Origin: a virus
Reading direction: 5' to 3' (one strand)
Virus record (IMG/VR): IMGVR_UViG_3300042878_000903
Coordinates: 45,969 to 109,968 of that record
DNA: 64,000 nt
The position numbers and the translations under genes are program-made. Shown in pieces: positions 1-8,621 of this stretch. Numbering within the stretch: the stretch's first letter is position 1; each line of letters starts with the position of its first letter. Below the pieces are notes generated by a model. It was not told the origin of the DNA, did no database searches, and worked only from the letters and a program-made list of their open reading frames with translations.

Positions 1-606
1 AGATTCTTGCTCTGCATAGGTAACGTGACGAACTGCAGTCTTTTCTAGGTCATATAATTCTAAACTAGAAAAATCAAATGGAGCTTCATCCTTACCTAAT
101 GGAATAATCGTGTAGCTTGTGTCTGTCTTTGAACCGTTACGCTTAATTCTCCACATCAAGTTTGTGATGCTTCCCATTTCGCCAGCATATTCAATTAAGG
201 TAGGTGTGATTGTCTTGCCACTTGTTCCTTGTGAAAGAATTGCTACATAAGGCTCTTCTTTGCCATCGTCTACCAAGACGTTAATGTACAAACGAGTTCT
301 GGCTTTCCAGCCAGCTTTTGGATCCTTGCGATGTTGTTCATTTGCCCAGTCACGTCCTTCTGTCTCCATTGTATCTAGAGCCTTGCGACGGTAATCTTTT
401 GGATTTGTGTGCTCTAATGCAATAAACCCACAACCAAGCTTGTCATCATATGTTGGTGAATCAGGATCTAGTTCTTGCAAGAAACGAACTTTTACGCTTT
501 CTCCATCCTCAATCTTTAACCAACGGCCTTTATTTTCATCCCCACCACTGTAGGTAGGCTTATCTAGTGCTTTGTTTAAGTCTTTTAGACCTTTTACGAT
601 ACTCAT
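1..606 (-). CDS. Putative single-stranded DNA-binding protein (3' part outside window)
   Basis: The reading frame is open from an ATG at 606 to the window edge, about 202 residues, and must continue to the left. The start follows a GGAG ribosome-binding site (GGAGATACAATG). The protein begins MSIVKGLKDLNKALDKP and is rich in charged residues and short beta-strand-like stretches such as VKVRFLQEL and RTRLYINVLV. This pattern recalls phage ssDNA-binding proteins of the gp32 or actinophage SSB type. It lies directly downstream of primase and helicase in the same direction, which fits a replication-fork role. The identification rests on gene position and general sequence character, not on a diagnostic motif. 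Confidence 0.55.
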   Translation of the reverse strand, partial: MSIVKGLKDLNKALDKPTYSGGDENKGRWLKIEDGESVKVRFLQELDPDSPTYDDKLGCGFIALEHTNPKDYRRKALDTMETEGRDWANEQHRKDPKAGWKARTRLYINVLVDDGKEEPYVAILSQGTSGKTITPTLIEYAGEMGSITNLMWRIKRNGSKTDTSYTIIPLGKDEAPFDFSSLELYDLEKTAVRHVTYAEQES

Positions 607-660
607 TGTATCTCCTTTTTATATAGTTGACGGTATAAATCCATCTGTTGTTTTAGTATA

Positions 661-1656
661 TCATATCCATGAGCGATATTCAATATCTGATACGGATTTT
701 TTTATGCATGTTTTTATTTCTTCTTCGGTTAAATCTCCAGCATCCTTAGCCTTATTTGGGTATATTTCACGATATCCAAAAGAAGCCCAAGAAATATCTT
801 TGTTGCGTAGCTTACTAGAAATAGATTTACCTAACTCTCTGCCAGCTTCATCAGCATCAGTCATAATAATTATCTTATTAAAATGTCTGTTTAATAAAGA
901 CTGCTGTTCATTAGATAAAAATCCTCCCAGTGTAGCAACAACATTTGGAAAGCCCGCTTGGTGAATTCTTATTGCATCAAAATTAGATTCGCAAACTATT
1001 ACTTGGTCACCAATTTTCTTAGCCCTGTGAATATTAAATAGAGTTTTGCTCTTAGGCAAGTTTGTGCTATTTTTAAAAGACTTGCCCTCAATAGACCTTC
1101 CGACTATTCCAATTGGAATTCCATCTGGGCTATGAACTGGAGTAACAACCATATTCATTGATGGCGAATAGCCAAGACCAAAGTGTTTCATAGACTCTAC
1201 GCTAATACCTCTAGACTCTAAATAGGTTCTGGCATTACCGTTACCAGCAAGATCGGAATGAAGTCTATCTAATGTTTCTTGTGAAAATTTATCAAAAGAT
1301 GGTTTTTCTGAAAGCATTTCTTCCATTAGGCTATCAAAATTATTTAACGATTCAGTTTCTTTAGCCGCAATTAATCTTAACGCTTGAAAGTCATTCTTAT
1401 CCATAGTACGTTTAATTAAATCAATTAAAGTTCCAGTTTCCCCACATGCAGGATTAAAGCATATAAATGCCCCAGATGTTTGGCTTACGCTAAAACTAGA
1501 CGTATGCCTATTAGAATGAAATGGACAGTAGCATAGGAAATCATTGCCTGTTGCGCCAACAATATTAAGTCCTATTTCAGCTAAGACTGATTTAATATGG
1601 CTTGGGGCGTAGTCCTTGGTATCAATTTGTTTTGAGTTATACCCTCGAATTGCCAT
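661..1656 (-). CDS. DNA primase (CHC2 zinc finger plus TOPRIM)
   Basis: This 331-residue protein would synthesise RNA primers at the phage replication fork. An N-terminal CHC2-type zinc-binding site is formed by C44, H47, C66 and C71 (CPFH ... CFNPACGETG). A TOPRIM domain follows at roughly residues 200-265, with the acidic residue in VIVCESNFDA and the metal-binding pair in MTDADEAG. There is no helicase domain, and the helicase is a separate gene two frames upstream. I chose the ATG at 1656 because GGAAGGAAG lies just before it; an in-frame ATG at 1707 would overlap the upstream gene more and has no such site. The 5' end overlaps the preceding small gene by 76 bases. Confidence 0.9.
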   Translation of the reverse strand: MAIRGYNSKQIDTKDYAPSHIKSVLAEIGLNIVGATGNDFLCYCPFHSNRHTSSFSVSQTSGAFICFNPACGETGTLIDLIKRTMDKNDFQALRLIAAKETESLNNFDSLMEEMLSEKPSFDKFSQETLDRLHSDLAGNGNARTYLESRGISVESMKHFGLGYSPSMNMVVTPVHSPDGIPIGIVGRSIEGKSFKNSTNLPKSKTLFNIHRAKKIGDQVIVCESNFDAIRIHQAGFPNVVATLGGFLSNEQQSLLNRHFNKIIIMTDADEAGRELGKSISSKLRNKDISWASFGYREIYPNKAKDAGDLTEEEIKTCIKKSVSDIEYRSWI

Positions 1657-1883
1657 GCTTTCTTCCTTCCCACATATATCCCGTGAAGAGTCATTAAGAA
1701 TCTCCATGTTGCTCCAGTAAACTCTATTGAAAAAGCTGGATCAATATCTAATACTCTTACGTATCCTTTACCACGCATATCTTGTATTAATAAGTTTTCG
1801 TACTGAGGTCTTAAGCTTATAATCTGACTATCGTCATTAAACTCTACCTCAATTTGAAACCTTTTAATTCTTTTGTGCGTCAT
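1581..1883 (-). CDS. Small conserved-looking phage protein, unknown function
   Basis: This 100-residue protein sits between helicase and primase and overlaps both, by 20 bases at its start and 76 at its end. The likely start is MTHKRIKRFQIEVEF at 1883; an alternative start lies at 1916. It is basic at the N terminus and contains the aromatic-rich stretches YENLLIQDMRGKGYVRVLD and GIYVGRKKAWQF, but no motif I can name. Its lodging inside the primase-helicase pair suggests a replication accessory role. The long overlap with primase is unusual, so the C-terminal third is the least certain part. Confidence 0.6.
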   Translation of the reverse strand: MTHKRIKRFQIEVEFNDDSQIISLRPQYENLLIQDMRGKGYVRVLDIDPAFSIEFTGATWRFLMTLHGIYVGRKKAWQFEGITQNKLIPRTTPQAILNQS

Positions 1884-3111
1884 TTGCAAACGGATTTTCG
1901 TAAATCTCTTTGACAATACCCCTGTTAATATCCCAATCTAGGAATACACCGAAGTCGTGTCCGTGTCTATTTTTTCTAGAAACAATTTCGATCATGTCTG
2001 TGCCCTTGTACTTATGAATAGCCATAGCCATGTCTGCATCGTATTCAATTGCTTTTGACCAAGCAACTTGACTCATCATAGGAGGGTTATCTTGGTCTGT
2101 AATATCGTCTGCTGTAGCAGCAGTAATATCAATAATAGGAATATTATTCCTTACTGCTAAATTTTTAAATTCACGAGAAATATTCATATTGCGCTCTGTA
2201 GGAGCCTTTGAATTATTATTATCAGTAAACAACTGATGATAATCAAGAATAACAATGTCTGGCTTGTGTTGATCTATCTTAGCCTGAATAGCATTTGGAG
2301 TTACATTACCAGAGCCTTCATTTGATACTAAAATAAACTTATTCTTGTCTACAAATTTTTTCCCCGACCAGGTTCTAAAATCGTCAATATTAATATCACC
2401 CTTTGCAAAATCGCTAGCCTTAAATAAACCTGAGCCAAGCATTGTATAAATTCTGTCACGCATATTTTCTGGTGTCATTTCAAGAGAAACAATCATAGGC
2501 TTAAATCCCTGCTCCCATGCCTTGCAGGCAAGGTAGGATGTAAACCATGTCTTTCCTTTCCCTGGCCAGCCAATAGCCACTATAAGGTGTCCTGGAGCCA
2601 TTCCAGTGGGGTATGCAAGGTCAATTGACTGGAACCCAGTCTTAATGCCTGGAGAACCTCCCATCTCGGCTGTACGGGCCTTTAGAGCCTCTAAATGCTT
2701 AATTGCTTTATCTGCATCAGTTATATCTAGGTCACGGACATTATTCGTATATTTATTTAAGCTAGAAAGCTGGGACTGAAGTTCGGCAATAACCCTAGAA
2801 GCGACATCTTCTTTAAGCATTGATCCGCCACGAATTAAAATACTTTTTAGTCTGCTAGATAAGAATTCATTCTTTAGGTTATCTAGGTAATATGCAGTCT
2901 CTGCAGTTGCATTTAGGTCTGGCTCAAAGTCTTTAAACTTTTCTTGTAGGATTCCAATTTCTGGTATAGCCTTAAACTTATTATAATAAGACTTTAGACC
3001 ATCCCAAACATCTCCGTGAGAGGTAAATAGCTCATCAACATTTTCTGCCATAACAGTGCTTATATCTTTATTCTTGCATATAGCAGAAATTAGTGTTGCT
3101 TCTGTATTCAT
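1864..3111 (-). CDS. Replicative DNA helicase, DnaB/RecA-fold type
   Basis: This 415-residue protein would unwind DNA at the fork as a hexameric RecA-fold ATPase. The N-terminal ~145 residues are helical, like DnaB N-domains. The ATPase core has Walker A GWPGKGKT at residues 181-188 and a Walker B in PDIVILDYHQLF. A C-terminal basic segment (SRKNRHGHDFG) is where DnaB proteins carry the arginine finger. The usual DnaB 'SQ' sensor position reads DITAAT here, a small departure. Its ATG overlaps the stop of the upstream gene (ATGA), indicating translational coupling. Length is close to the shorter phage DnaB-like helicases. Confidence 0.88.
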   Translation of the reverse strand: MNTEATLISAICKNKDISTVMAENVDELFTSHGDVWDGLKSYYNKFKAIPEIGILQEKFKDFEPDLNATAETAYYLDNLKNEFLSSRLKSILIRGGSMLKEDVASRVIAELQSQLSSLNKYTNNVRDLDITDADKAIKHLEALKARTAEMGGSPGIKTGFQSIDLAYPTGMAPGHLIVAIGWPGKGKTWFTSYLACKAWEQGFKPMIVSLEMTPENMRDRIYTMLGSGLFKASDFAKGDINIDDFRTWSGKKFVDKNKFILVSNEGSGNVTPNAIQAKIDQHKPDIVILDYHQLFTDNNNSKAPTERNMNISREFKNLAVRNNIPIIDITAATADDITDQDNPPMMSQVAWSKAIEYDADMAMAIHKYKGTDMIEIVSRKNRHGHDFGVFLDWDINRGIVKEIYENPFANDAQKN

Positions 3112-3428
3112 AGCCCGCCCTCTTCCACCATCTTTTTAGTAGACTCTCGCAGTAGTCGGCGTGTCTCAATATCCTTTTGTAACTCTATTCTAGCATTTTC
3201 CATTTTATCAAAGTTATAATAAAAGAATTGTAGTGGGTGCCCTGTTTTTTCTAGGCTAAAATAATAATTCAACAAGTCATTTGCCTTATGAAATCCTACG
3301 CTATCAATTACATCCTGCATGGCCCATTTTTCTCTAAATTTATTTAATACAGGAAGCCTGCCATATCTTTCTTTATAAAGATTTTGGTAATTTGTCATAA
3401 GGATATATGGCTCTCTGTTATTTGCCAC
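3108..3428 (-). CDS. Hypothetical protein upstream of helicase
   Basis: This protein of 96 to 106 residues has a GTG start at 3428 (preceded by GAAAGAGC) and an ATG alternative at 3398. It is helical and charged, with the stretch YKERYGRLPVLNKFREKW near its N terminus and an aromatic-rich centre (LQFFYYNFDKM). The stop overlaps the helicase start, so the two are probably translated together. Small helical proteins in this position are sometimes helicase loaders, but no loader motif is visible and I do not assign that role. Confidence 0.65.
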   Translation of the reverse strand: MANNREPYILMTNYQNLYKERYGRLPVLNKFREKWAMQDVIDSVGFHKANDLLNYYFSLEKTGHPLQFFYYNFDKMENARIELQKDIETRRLLRESTKKMVEEGGL

Positions 3429-3621
3429 TTTTCAGCTCTTTCTCTATTTCACCAATTTTTTCAATTAGCTTTTTTTCTACAAATTGGTAAACTCTTTCCG
3501 TAGCAATATCAACTGTTTCTCCAGAACGGGCATCATCTTCTATGCCAACATTTATCCTGATGCTTTCATAATTACCAAGATTTCTGGTAAAAGAAAGATC
3601 AACCTTTACTCTTGTTGTCAT
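3418..3621 (-). CDS. Small conserved phage protein, unknown function
   Basis: This 67-residue protein has an N-terminal beta-strand half (RVKVDLSFTRNLGNYESIRI) and a helical, charged C-terminal half ending in EKELKSGK. Its ATG overlaps the stop of the zinc-finger gene upstream (ATGA), and its own end overlaps the next gene's GTG. Proteins of similar size and shape occur among phage replication genes, but I know no function. Confidence 0.65.
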   Translation of the reverse strand: MTTRVKVDLSFTRNLGNYESIRINVGIEDDARSGETVDIATERVYQFVEKKLIEKIGEIEKELKSGK

Positions 3622-3731
3622 TTATGCTCCGCCTTCTTATGTCTAGTTAATGTATCGCTGGCAAATATTCCCCAGCGAACTTCTATATCCCGTTTACAAA
3701 TATCACAGGTAGCTAACCTACTTTTTTCCAT
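3618..3731 (-). CDS. 37-residue C2H2-like zinc-finger protein
   Basis: This very short gene has C9-x2-C12-x18-H31-x4-H36, the spacing of a single C2H2-like zinc finger. The start is supported by GGTAGAAG before the ATG at 3731, and the stop overlaps the next start (ATGA). It may bind nucleic acid or a protein partner in the replication cluster. Its size leaves room for little beyond the finger. Confidence 0.55.
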   Translation of the reverse strand: MEKSRLATCDICKRDIEVRWGIFASDTLTRHKKAEHK

Positions 3732-3849
3732 CTTCTACCTTCTTTATTATAACGGGGCCGTTCTTAGAATTCCACTCCTCAACTTCTTTTTCTCTTTTAC
3801 GTTTTTTAGAAGCACCAGTCTCAAGTGTATATATTGCGTTGTAACTCAT
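3718..3849 (-). CDS. 43-residue basic hypothetical protein
   Basis: This short lysine/arginine-rich protein has a basic centre (SKKRKREKEVEEW). It lies in an unbroken run of overlapping small genes, which is the main support for it being real. The ribosome-binding site is poor (GGCGTAATAATG), so translation may depend on coupling to the gene upstream. I recognise no function. Confidence 0.45.
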   Translation of the reverse strand: MSYNAIYTLETGASKKRKREKEVEEWNSKNGPVIIKKVEDGKK

Positions 3850-3851
3850 TA

Positions 3852-3989
3852 TTACGCCTTCCATACTGCAGTAAACTCAAACTTACTAATACATTTAACG
3901 CAAATGGCAAAAATATCTGGCTGCATAATAACTGGATACACCTTAGCTTTTGCACCTAAATTCCTACCGCATTCTTCACAAGAATTCAT
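3852..3989 (-). CDS. 45-residue zinc-ribbon-like protein
   Basis: Four cysteines form two knuckles, SCEECG near the N terminus and ICVKC in the second half, a classic small zinc ribbon. The ATG at 3989 is preceded by AAGGCGGAG and overlaps the end of the upstream HTH gene. Such proteins are common as tiny accessory proteins in phage early regions. The function is unknown. Confidence 0.55.
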   Translation of the reverse strand: MNSCEECGRNLGAKAKVYPVIMQPDIFAICVKCISKFEFTAVWKA

Positions 3990-4471
3990 TACTCCGCCTT
4001 CCATACTGGTACAAAGCCATCAACGGTCTTAGTATACAATATAAAGCTGTGTTTGAGAAGGGCCAATAATTCTGCCTTAGACGGAACATTTTTAGAATGC
4101 CCTGCCTCTAATATATATTGATGTAAATCTAATATATCTTTATCGCTAAACATATACTTATACCAAACATCTTCTGAAGCACTACCTATAGGATAAATTT
4201 TTTGTGGAGATTTAATTTTTCCTTCTAGAATATATTCTTGTATCGTAACCCTATGTTTATTTAACATTGAGGCAACCTGAACAATACTATACGCACTGCC
4301 CATATTTTTATCTACTTCTGAATATGGGTAAAGCATTCTTTTCTTATCTAAATACGACCAAGCAATTAGTTGATCTTTAGCTCTAGATAAGCTAAGAGTC
4401 TTGTGTATTTTTTCGTTTAAGAAGAAATACCGTACTTCTTTGAGTGATTTTCTTCTAGTGTCTCTAGCCAT
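3989..4471 (-). CDS. Putative helix-turn-helix DNA-binding protein
   Basis: This 160-residue protein has a central segment (AYSIVQVASMLNKHRVTIQE followed by YILEGKIKSP) that reads as a MerR/excisionase-like winged helix-turn-helix. That region would bind DNA around residues 60-95. The C-terminal third contains further helices. It could regulate the early genes or take part in replication. The first 55 bases overlap the upstream zinc-ribbon gene, so a later start is possible, but the HTH lies well inside either version. Confidence 0.6.
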   Translation of the reverse strand: MARDTRRKSLKEVRYFFLNEKIHKTLSLSRAKDQLIAWSYLDKKRMLYPYSEVDKNMGSAYSIVQVASMLNKHRVTIQEYILEGKIKSPQKIYPIGSASEDVWYKYMFSDKDILDLHQYILEAGHSKNVPSKAELLALLKHSFILYTKTVDGFVPVWKAE

Positions 4472-4605
4472 TTGCCCATCTTATTTGTACTTTTATTCAT
4501 CATCCAGCGCTTGCCGCACATGATGCAAAACAATTCCATATGCATTTTTTGAGAAAATACTCTGTCTACAAATACTCTCCCACCGCATTTATTGCATTTA
4601 ATCAT
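4417..4605 (-). CDS. 62-residue zinc-ribbon protein
   Basis: Two CxxC knuckles (CNKCGG at the N terminus and CIMCG after about 25 residues) define a zinc ribbon. The ATG at 4605 overlaps the stop of the metallophosphoesterase (ATGA), which decides the start over an in-frame ATG at 4635. The charged C-terminal tail overlaps the next gene by 55 bases. The function is unknown; it may bind RNA or DNA. Confidence 0.6.
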   Translation of the reverse strand: MIKCNKCGGRVFVDRVFSQKMHMELFCIMCGKRWMMNKSTNKMGKWLETLEENHSKKYGISS

Positions 4606-5417
4606 ACCTGAAATAACTTTCCATCTACTACACAAGTATAATCTGGAGATACGTGTATCATATTAACGTGTGGATACTTTCCATTTTCAATATGAGCTAT
4701 TGCAAATCCTTTTTGCCAGTCATGATGCTGTGTATATTTCATACCTGGACCCTTTTCATCACACATGTGGCCAATCTCATACCCACGTAAAGTTTCTCCT
4801 TTGCCTTTATTTCTAAGCTCGTAAGTAACCATGTGTGAAGCAATCCTATGAGAATGACCTCTAATTAAAGACACCTGCATATCTTCCATATCTTTTCTAA
4901 CAGATCCAGTTGCTGCAATAGACATTCCATGATGAACATGTATATCTCCAAAACGGCGCTCTGGCAATTCGTTATAATAAATATAATCGTAGCCCAATGA
5001 ATCTAAACTCCATAGAGCTTCTGGTGTTACATGCTTTGCATATTCAGGTATTTTTTTATCTAGATAATCAAAAATTCTAATATCATGGTTTCCTAGTGCT
5101 GAGAACAGCTGGGAGTCTGGAAGCATTTTTCTTGTTCTTTCATAAAATTCTCTAGCGCCGCTTGCTTCAATCTTCATATCTTTTAGCATTAGCTCTAAAT
5201 CATTTGTCACGTCATCATTCTTATATGCCTTTAAAAATTCTGTCGGTTTGCCATCTGTATATTTACTATAACAGGCTTGATCGTCTGTGTCACCAAGGTA
5301 ATCGACAACGTCTGGCTTAAACCATTTCATAACTTTAAACCAAAGCTCGATCATCTTGTCGTCCTGATATGGAAATTGCTGATCTGAGGACAGCATCCAT
5401 TTTAAGTCGTTAGTCAT
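4602..5417 (-). CDS. Calcineurin-like metallophosphoesterase
   Basis: This 271-residue protein shows the metal-binding blocks of the calcineurin-like phosphoesterase family in order: SSDQQF (D12), LGDTDDQ (D43), LGNHD (N110-H111-D112), IHVHHG and RGHSHR. Phage members act on nucleotides, DNA ends or cyclic nucleotides, and the substrate here cannot be told. It is the first gene downstream of the promoter at 5473-5500, with AAGG before the ATG, so it is probably expressed strongly with the replication genes. The first block reads DQQ rather than the usual DxH, which may alter one metal ligand. Confidence 0.85.
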   Translation of the reverse strand: MTNDLKWMLSSDQQFPYQDDKMIELWFKVMKWFKPDVVDYLGDTDDQACYSKYTDGKPTEFLKAYKNDDVTNDLELMLKDMKIEASGAREFYERTRKMLPDSQLFSALGNHDIRIFDYLDKKIPEYAKHVTPEALWSLDSLGYDYIYYNELPERRFGDIHVHHGMSIAATGSVRKDMEDMQVSLIRGHSHRIASHMVTYELRNKGKGETLRGYEIGHMCDEKGPGMKYTQHHDWQKGFAIAHIENGKYPHVNMIHVSPDYTCVVDGKLFQV

Positions 5418-5435
5418 TGTTTACCTTAATGTCAG

Positions 5436-5459
5436 TAGGCCATGAATATTCATGGCCTA
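5436..5459. repeat. Perfect 24-bp palindrome in early leader
   Basis: A perfect inverted repeat (arms TAGGCCATGAAT / ATTCATGGCCTA) lies just downstream of the predicted early transcription start and 18 bases before the metallophosphoesterase ATG. In RNA it would be a 5' leader hairpin. It could instead end transcripts coming from the gene at 5504-5929, though no U tract follows. Confidence 0.6.
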
Positions 5460-5472
5460 TAGTCTAAATCAA

Positions 5473-5500
5473 ATTGTAGCATAGTGCTACATATTGTCAA
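5473..5500 (-). promoter_or_regulatory. Early promoter with built-in operator palindrome
   Basis: On the minus strand TTGACA, a 16-base spacer and TGC-TACAAT form a consensus-like sigma-70 promoter with an extended -10. The spacer and -10 carry the inverted repeat GTAGCA-tag-TGCTAC (5476-5490), a good operator candidate. It would drive the replication operon toward position 1. Confidence 0.7.
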
Positions 5501-5503
5501 TAC

Positions 5504-5929
5504 CTAAGTCGTGCTACAAGCAATCCAATTTACGTAAAGACTTCCGCTAGCACTGGCGCCTACATTCTGCATTTGTATTGAAAACCCTGTAGTGGATGCA
5601 GCAGTCACTATTGGCTGAAACTTATTAACTAATATTGCACTAGCTGAAGGTTGCCAAATCGTACACACGATATTTGGCTGAGCATCAAAATCCCTTTTAA
5701 ATTTTACTGCGGTAACTGTCTTTCCGTCTTTATTGGCAGTAATTTTCAGTCTGCCAGACTCAATTTGTGTTTGAACACTCGACCCAGGAGGTGGTGTTGA
5801 GCTGCCACTATCGTTAATAGAATTTGATAAACTATTTATTATATTTATATTAGACACAATGTTGGACAATAACTCTGATGTTATTGGATCCCCTGGATTT
5901 ACAGGCATTGGTTGCAATTGTTCAGCCAT
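5504..5929 (-). CDS. Putative virion protein with lectin-like beta domain
   Basis: This 141-residue protein has a Pro/Ser/Gly-rich linker (SGSSTPPPGSS) near residue 45, then a beta-strand-rich domain whose pattern (FKRDFDAQPNIVCTIW, ending LYVNWIA) resembles H-type-lectin-like domains on phage fibres. It is the last gene of the tail cluster, preceded by AAAGGAGT, and could contribute to surface recognition. The lectin comparison is from pattern only and is tentative. Confidence 0.45.
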   Translation of the reverse strand: MAEQLQPMPVNPGDPITSELLSNIVSNINIINSLSNSINDSGSSTPPPGSSVQTQIESGRLKITANKDGKTVTAVKFKRDFDAQPNIVCTIWQPSASAILVNKFQPIVTAASTTGFSIQMQNVGASASGSLYVNWIACSTT

Positions 5930-5931
5930 TT

Positions 5932-6093
5932 TTACTCCTTTGGTTTTTCCTTTGGTGCCTCTAGTTCTTGAATTTTTAATGACAACTGAGTAATCTCGGC
6001 ACGAAGAACAGCAATACTTGTCTCATATTGTGAGACAATTTCTCCAATACGTTGCTGTAATGCTGTTACAATTAATTCTAATCTATTATCCAT
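5932..6093 (-). CDS. 53-residue coiled-coil protein
   Basis: This short protein is almost entirely an amphipathic helix (RLELIVTALQQRIGEIVSQY and onward) ending in a charged tail. Its ATG overlaps the stop of the fibre gene by one base (TAATG). The heptad-like spacing suggests a trimeric or dimeric coiled coil, perhaps a fibre adaptor or chaperone. No family is recognised. Confidence 0.55.
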   Translation of the reverse strand: MDNRLELIVTALQQRIGEIVSQYETSIAVLRAEITQLSLKIQELEAPKEKPKE

Positions 6094-8621
6094 TATATAC
6101 CCTTCAGTGTATTTACTTCTTGTTGTAATGATTCTACCATATTTGACAATTCTTGTATAGCTTTGGTTAGCGGTGAAATAAATTCTTCATAAACCAAAGC
6201 CTGGCTAGACTCTGGATCATCCTTGTCGGCTAGCGTCCAAAAAGCTGCTGAGTCATATATACCTGATTGGTCTAAAGCTTCTTTTACTTCTTGAGCTACA
6301 AACCCGTAATGATTTCTTAATCCTGGGTCATTCAAATTTGGCTCAGTTATTGGCTTATCAGAATTTTCATGTAATATTTGGTTACCGTCTTCATCTATAA
6401 CTGGCTTAACGGATCTTGAATTCAGTTTGTATTTTCTTGGATTCAATTTTTTAATAAAATCTAGGCCTAGATCTGAAACCTGTATGTTATTTTTATTTCT
6501 ATTATCTGAGCTTACGTTTGGACTATTTATTAAAAATACGTTTCTCCATCTAAGGTTAAAAGGGGAGCTTACAAATCCGAGTGAAGCGTCGTCAGTATAA
6601 TACGGATACCAATTTGAAAGAGTTCCAGCTGATCCCGCAGACATCATGTTTATAGCATTTACTGCTAAAGCCTCAATCGAGGTACCAGTTCGTATAGACT
6701 TTGTTTTAAAATAATAAGAATTAGTCAATGATCCAACTGTAATGGTTGGGGTTGTAATAGCTACACTTGCACCAATTGTTCCAGCAGTAATTTTATCTGC
6801 GTTGATATTAAATGCTGAAATAAAAGTTGAAACAACTGCATCTGAAGATATTGTTCCAGCTGTTATTTTACCTCCGCTAATTGTAGTTGTTGTAGTAGAA
6901 CTGTTAATGCTATTAACAATTGCATCCCTGTTAAAACTACTAGATGGTAAAGCGGCATCTGCCGTTGCTTTTGCAGCCTGAGCAGCAATTTTTGCGGTAT
7001 TGGCATCTGATGCAGCAGTTGTTGCGGTGGTAGAAACAGTAGTTAACTGTGTAGATGTTGCGTACCCAGAAATACTTGAGCCCGCTCCAAAAACTGCACC
7101 TGTCGCATAAAGAGTTCCATCAGATTTAATTTTAAACTTTGCGTTTGCATCTGGTGTATTGTTGCCAGCCCACATAAGAAATGTGTCGCTACCAGAAACT
7201 TCTGTTCCTAAATAAATACTATTTTGTGCACTTGCCCCAACTTGTATTTTGCCATTACCAGTGCTATCTAATATAATATTGTTTTTAGAAAAAGTATTAT
7301 CTCCCAATGCCCAACCAGCAATACTTCCACCATTTGCGGTTATAGTTCCTGTTGCAGCAGATATAGTTACAGACTTTGTGCCATTAGCAACTTTAAGTCC
7401 TGTTGAGTTTAATGCAAATCCATTGCCTGTTAAGTTTCCAGTTGTAGCATCAATTGTTCCGCTATATATAGATGCTCCAGTTGTAGACATAAATATATTA
7501 CCGCTAAACTGCCCACCTCTAGCTGTTATGTTACCATCTACAGCAAATGTAGAGCCGTCCCACAAAAGGTAGTTTGAGGTTGACCCTCCAACTTTAAGTC
7601 TGGCACTGTTTGCTGCATTAATATACCAATAGTTGCTGGCATCAAAATATAAACCTTTATTTGTTGCAACTGATCCCACCCCTACTCCAAATTCAAAATC
7701 TCCGCCCTTAATAAAATTTGTTACTGATGGAGTTCCAGTAACCGTAACATCTGGTCCAGATGTATACAAAGAAGATGTATTATTATATTCATCATATGTA
7801 GCAACTGCTATTTTATAGGTTGAGCCAATTACTAATCCAGCAAGTTTATATGTTGTTCCAGTTCCTGGAGAATCGACATAAGAATAAGTGGCTCCGCTAT
7901 CATTACTAAATCTAATTCTATATCCTCTTATGCCACCTCCCGTTACTGCTGGCCAAGATATGTTTGCGTAAGCATTGAATCCCAAGTATCCAGATGTATC
8001 AATTCCACTTTCAGTAGTCACGGAAGTTACGTTTGCTGGTCCAGTTGTATCTACAACAATTGGGTCTATTGCTTTGAATGGGCCAAAAGAAACACTTTTC
8101 TTTCTATAATCTTGATCTCGTGTGTCAACTCTTATCCACCTGTTTGCCGTATTTGAAACAAGTATGGTTGCAGAATTTCCGTTCCCATTCCAAACTAAAT
8201 ATTCTTCTCCTGCAAATGCTCCAGTTAAACTTTCGTATATTTGTATATCAATAAGCCATTTGTTTGCAACCAAAGCTTTATCTATTAAAGTCCAGTTTAC
8301 TCCATAAGAAAGAAGTGAAGGTGTTACAACAAGGTTGGTAACTGGCTGAGTTAAATCAGGAGTTTGTAGCGTAAATACAAAGTTTGGGGACCTAGTTCCA
8401 GGAATAAGGTTTGAAGCATTATTTGGATCAGAGTATAAATACGAAAATGAGAATTGATATTTACCATTCATTACAACATTTAATCCTGATTTTTTAACAG
8501 TAAAGGAATCTGCGCTTTTTGTATTGGCCGCTGTAGCCGCTTCTGCATTTGTTTTGCTTAAGTCTGCTGGTATATATCTTCCACTTACTGGATCATATCT
8601 GCCTGGGGAATATTTATCCAT
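6093..8621 (-). CDS. Tail fibre with fibronectin-III domain and S74 chaperone
   Basis: This 842-residue fibre-like protein probably contacts the host surface. A fibronectin-III-like domain lies near residues 190-295 (TTGPANVTSVTTESG onward). A long Gly/Thr/Ser-rich beta-repeat region follows at about 310-690. The C terminus is an intramolecular chaperone of the peptidase S74 family, starting at the self-cleavage signature SSDNRNKNNI (residue 704). It continues through HYGFVAQEVKEAL and ends in a coiled coil. Such domains help the fibre trimerise and are then cut off between the last virion residue and the Ser. The gene overlaps its upstream neighbour by one base. Confidence 0.8.
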   Translation of the reverse strand: MDKYSPGRYDPVSGRYIPADLSKTNAEAATAANTKSADSFTVKKSGLNVVMNGKYQFSFSYLYSDPNNASNLIPGTRSPNFVFTLQTPDLTQPVTNLVVTPSLLSYGVNWTLIDKALVANKWLIDIQIYESLTGAFAGEEYLVWNGNGNSATILVSNTANRWIRVDTRDQDYRKKSVSFGPFKAIDPIVVDTTGPANVTSVTTESGIDTSGYLGFNAYANISWPAVTGGGIRGYRIRFSNDSGATYSYVDSPGTGTTYKLAGLVIGSTYKIAVATYDEYNNTSSLYTSGPDVTVTGTPSVTNFIKGGDFEFGVGVGSVATNKGLYFDASNYWYINAANSARLKVGGSTSNYLLWDGSTFAVDGNITARGGQFSGNIFMSTTGASIYSGTIDATTGNLTGNGFALNSTGLKVANGTKSVTISAATGTITANGGSIAGWALGDNTFSKNNIILDSTGNGKIQVGASAQNSIYLGTEVSGSDTFLMWAGNNTPDANAKFKIKSDGTLYATGAVFGAGSSISGYATSTQLTTVSTTATTAASDANTAKIAAQAAKATADAALPSSSFNRDAIVNSINSSTTTTTISGGKITAGTISSDAVVSTFISAFNINADKITAGTIGASVAITTPTITVGSLTNSYYFKTKSIRTGTSIEALAVNAINMMSAGSAGTLSNWYPYYTDDASLGFVSSPFNLRWRNVFLINSPNVSSDNRNKNNIQVSDLGLDFIKKLNPRKYKLNSRSVKPVIDEDGNQILHENSDKPITEPNLNDPGLRNHYGFVAQEVKEALDQSGIYDSAAFWTLADKDDPESSQALVYEEFISPLTKAIQELSNMVESLQQEVNTLKGI

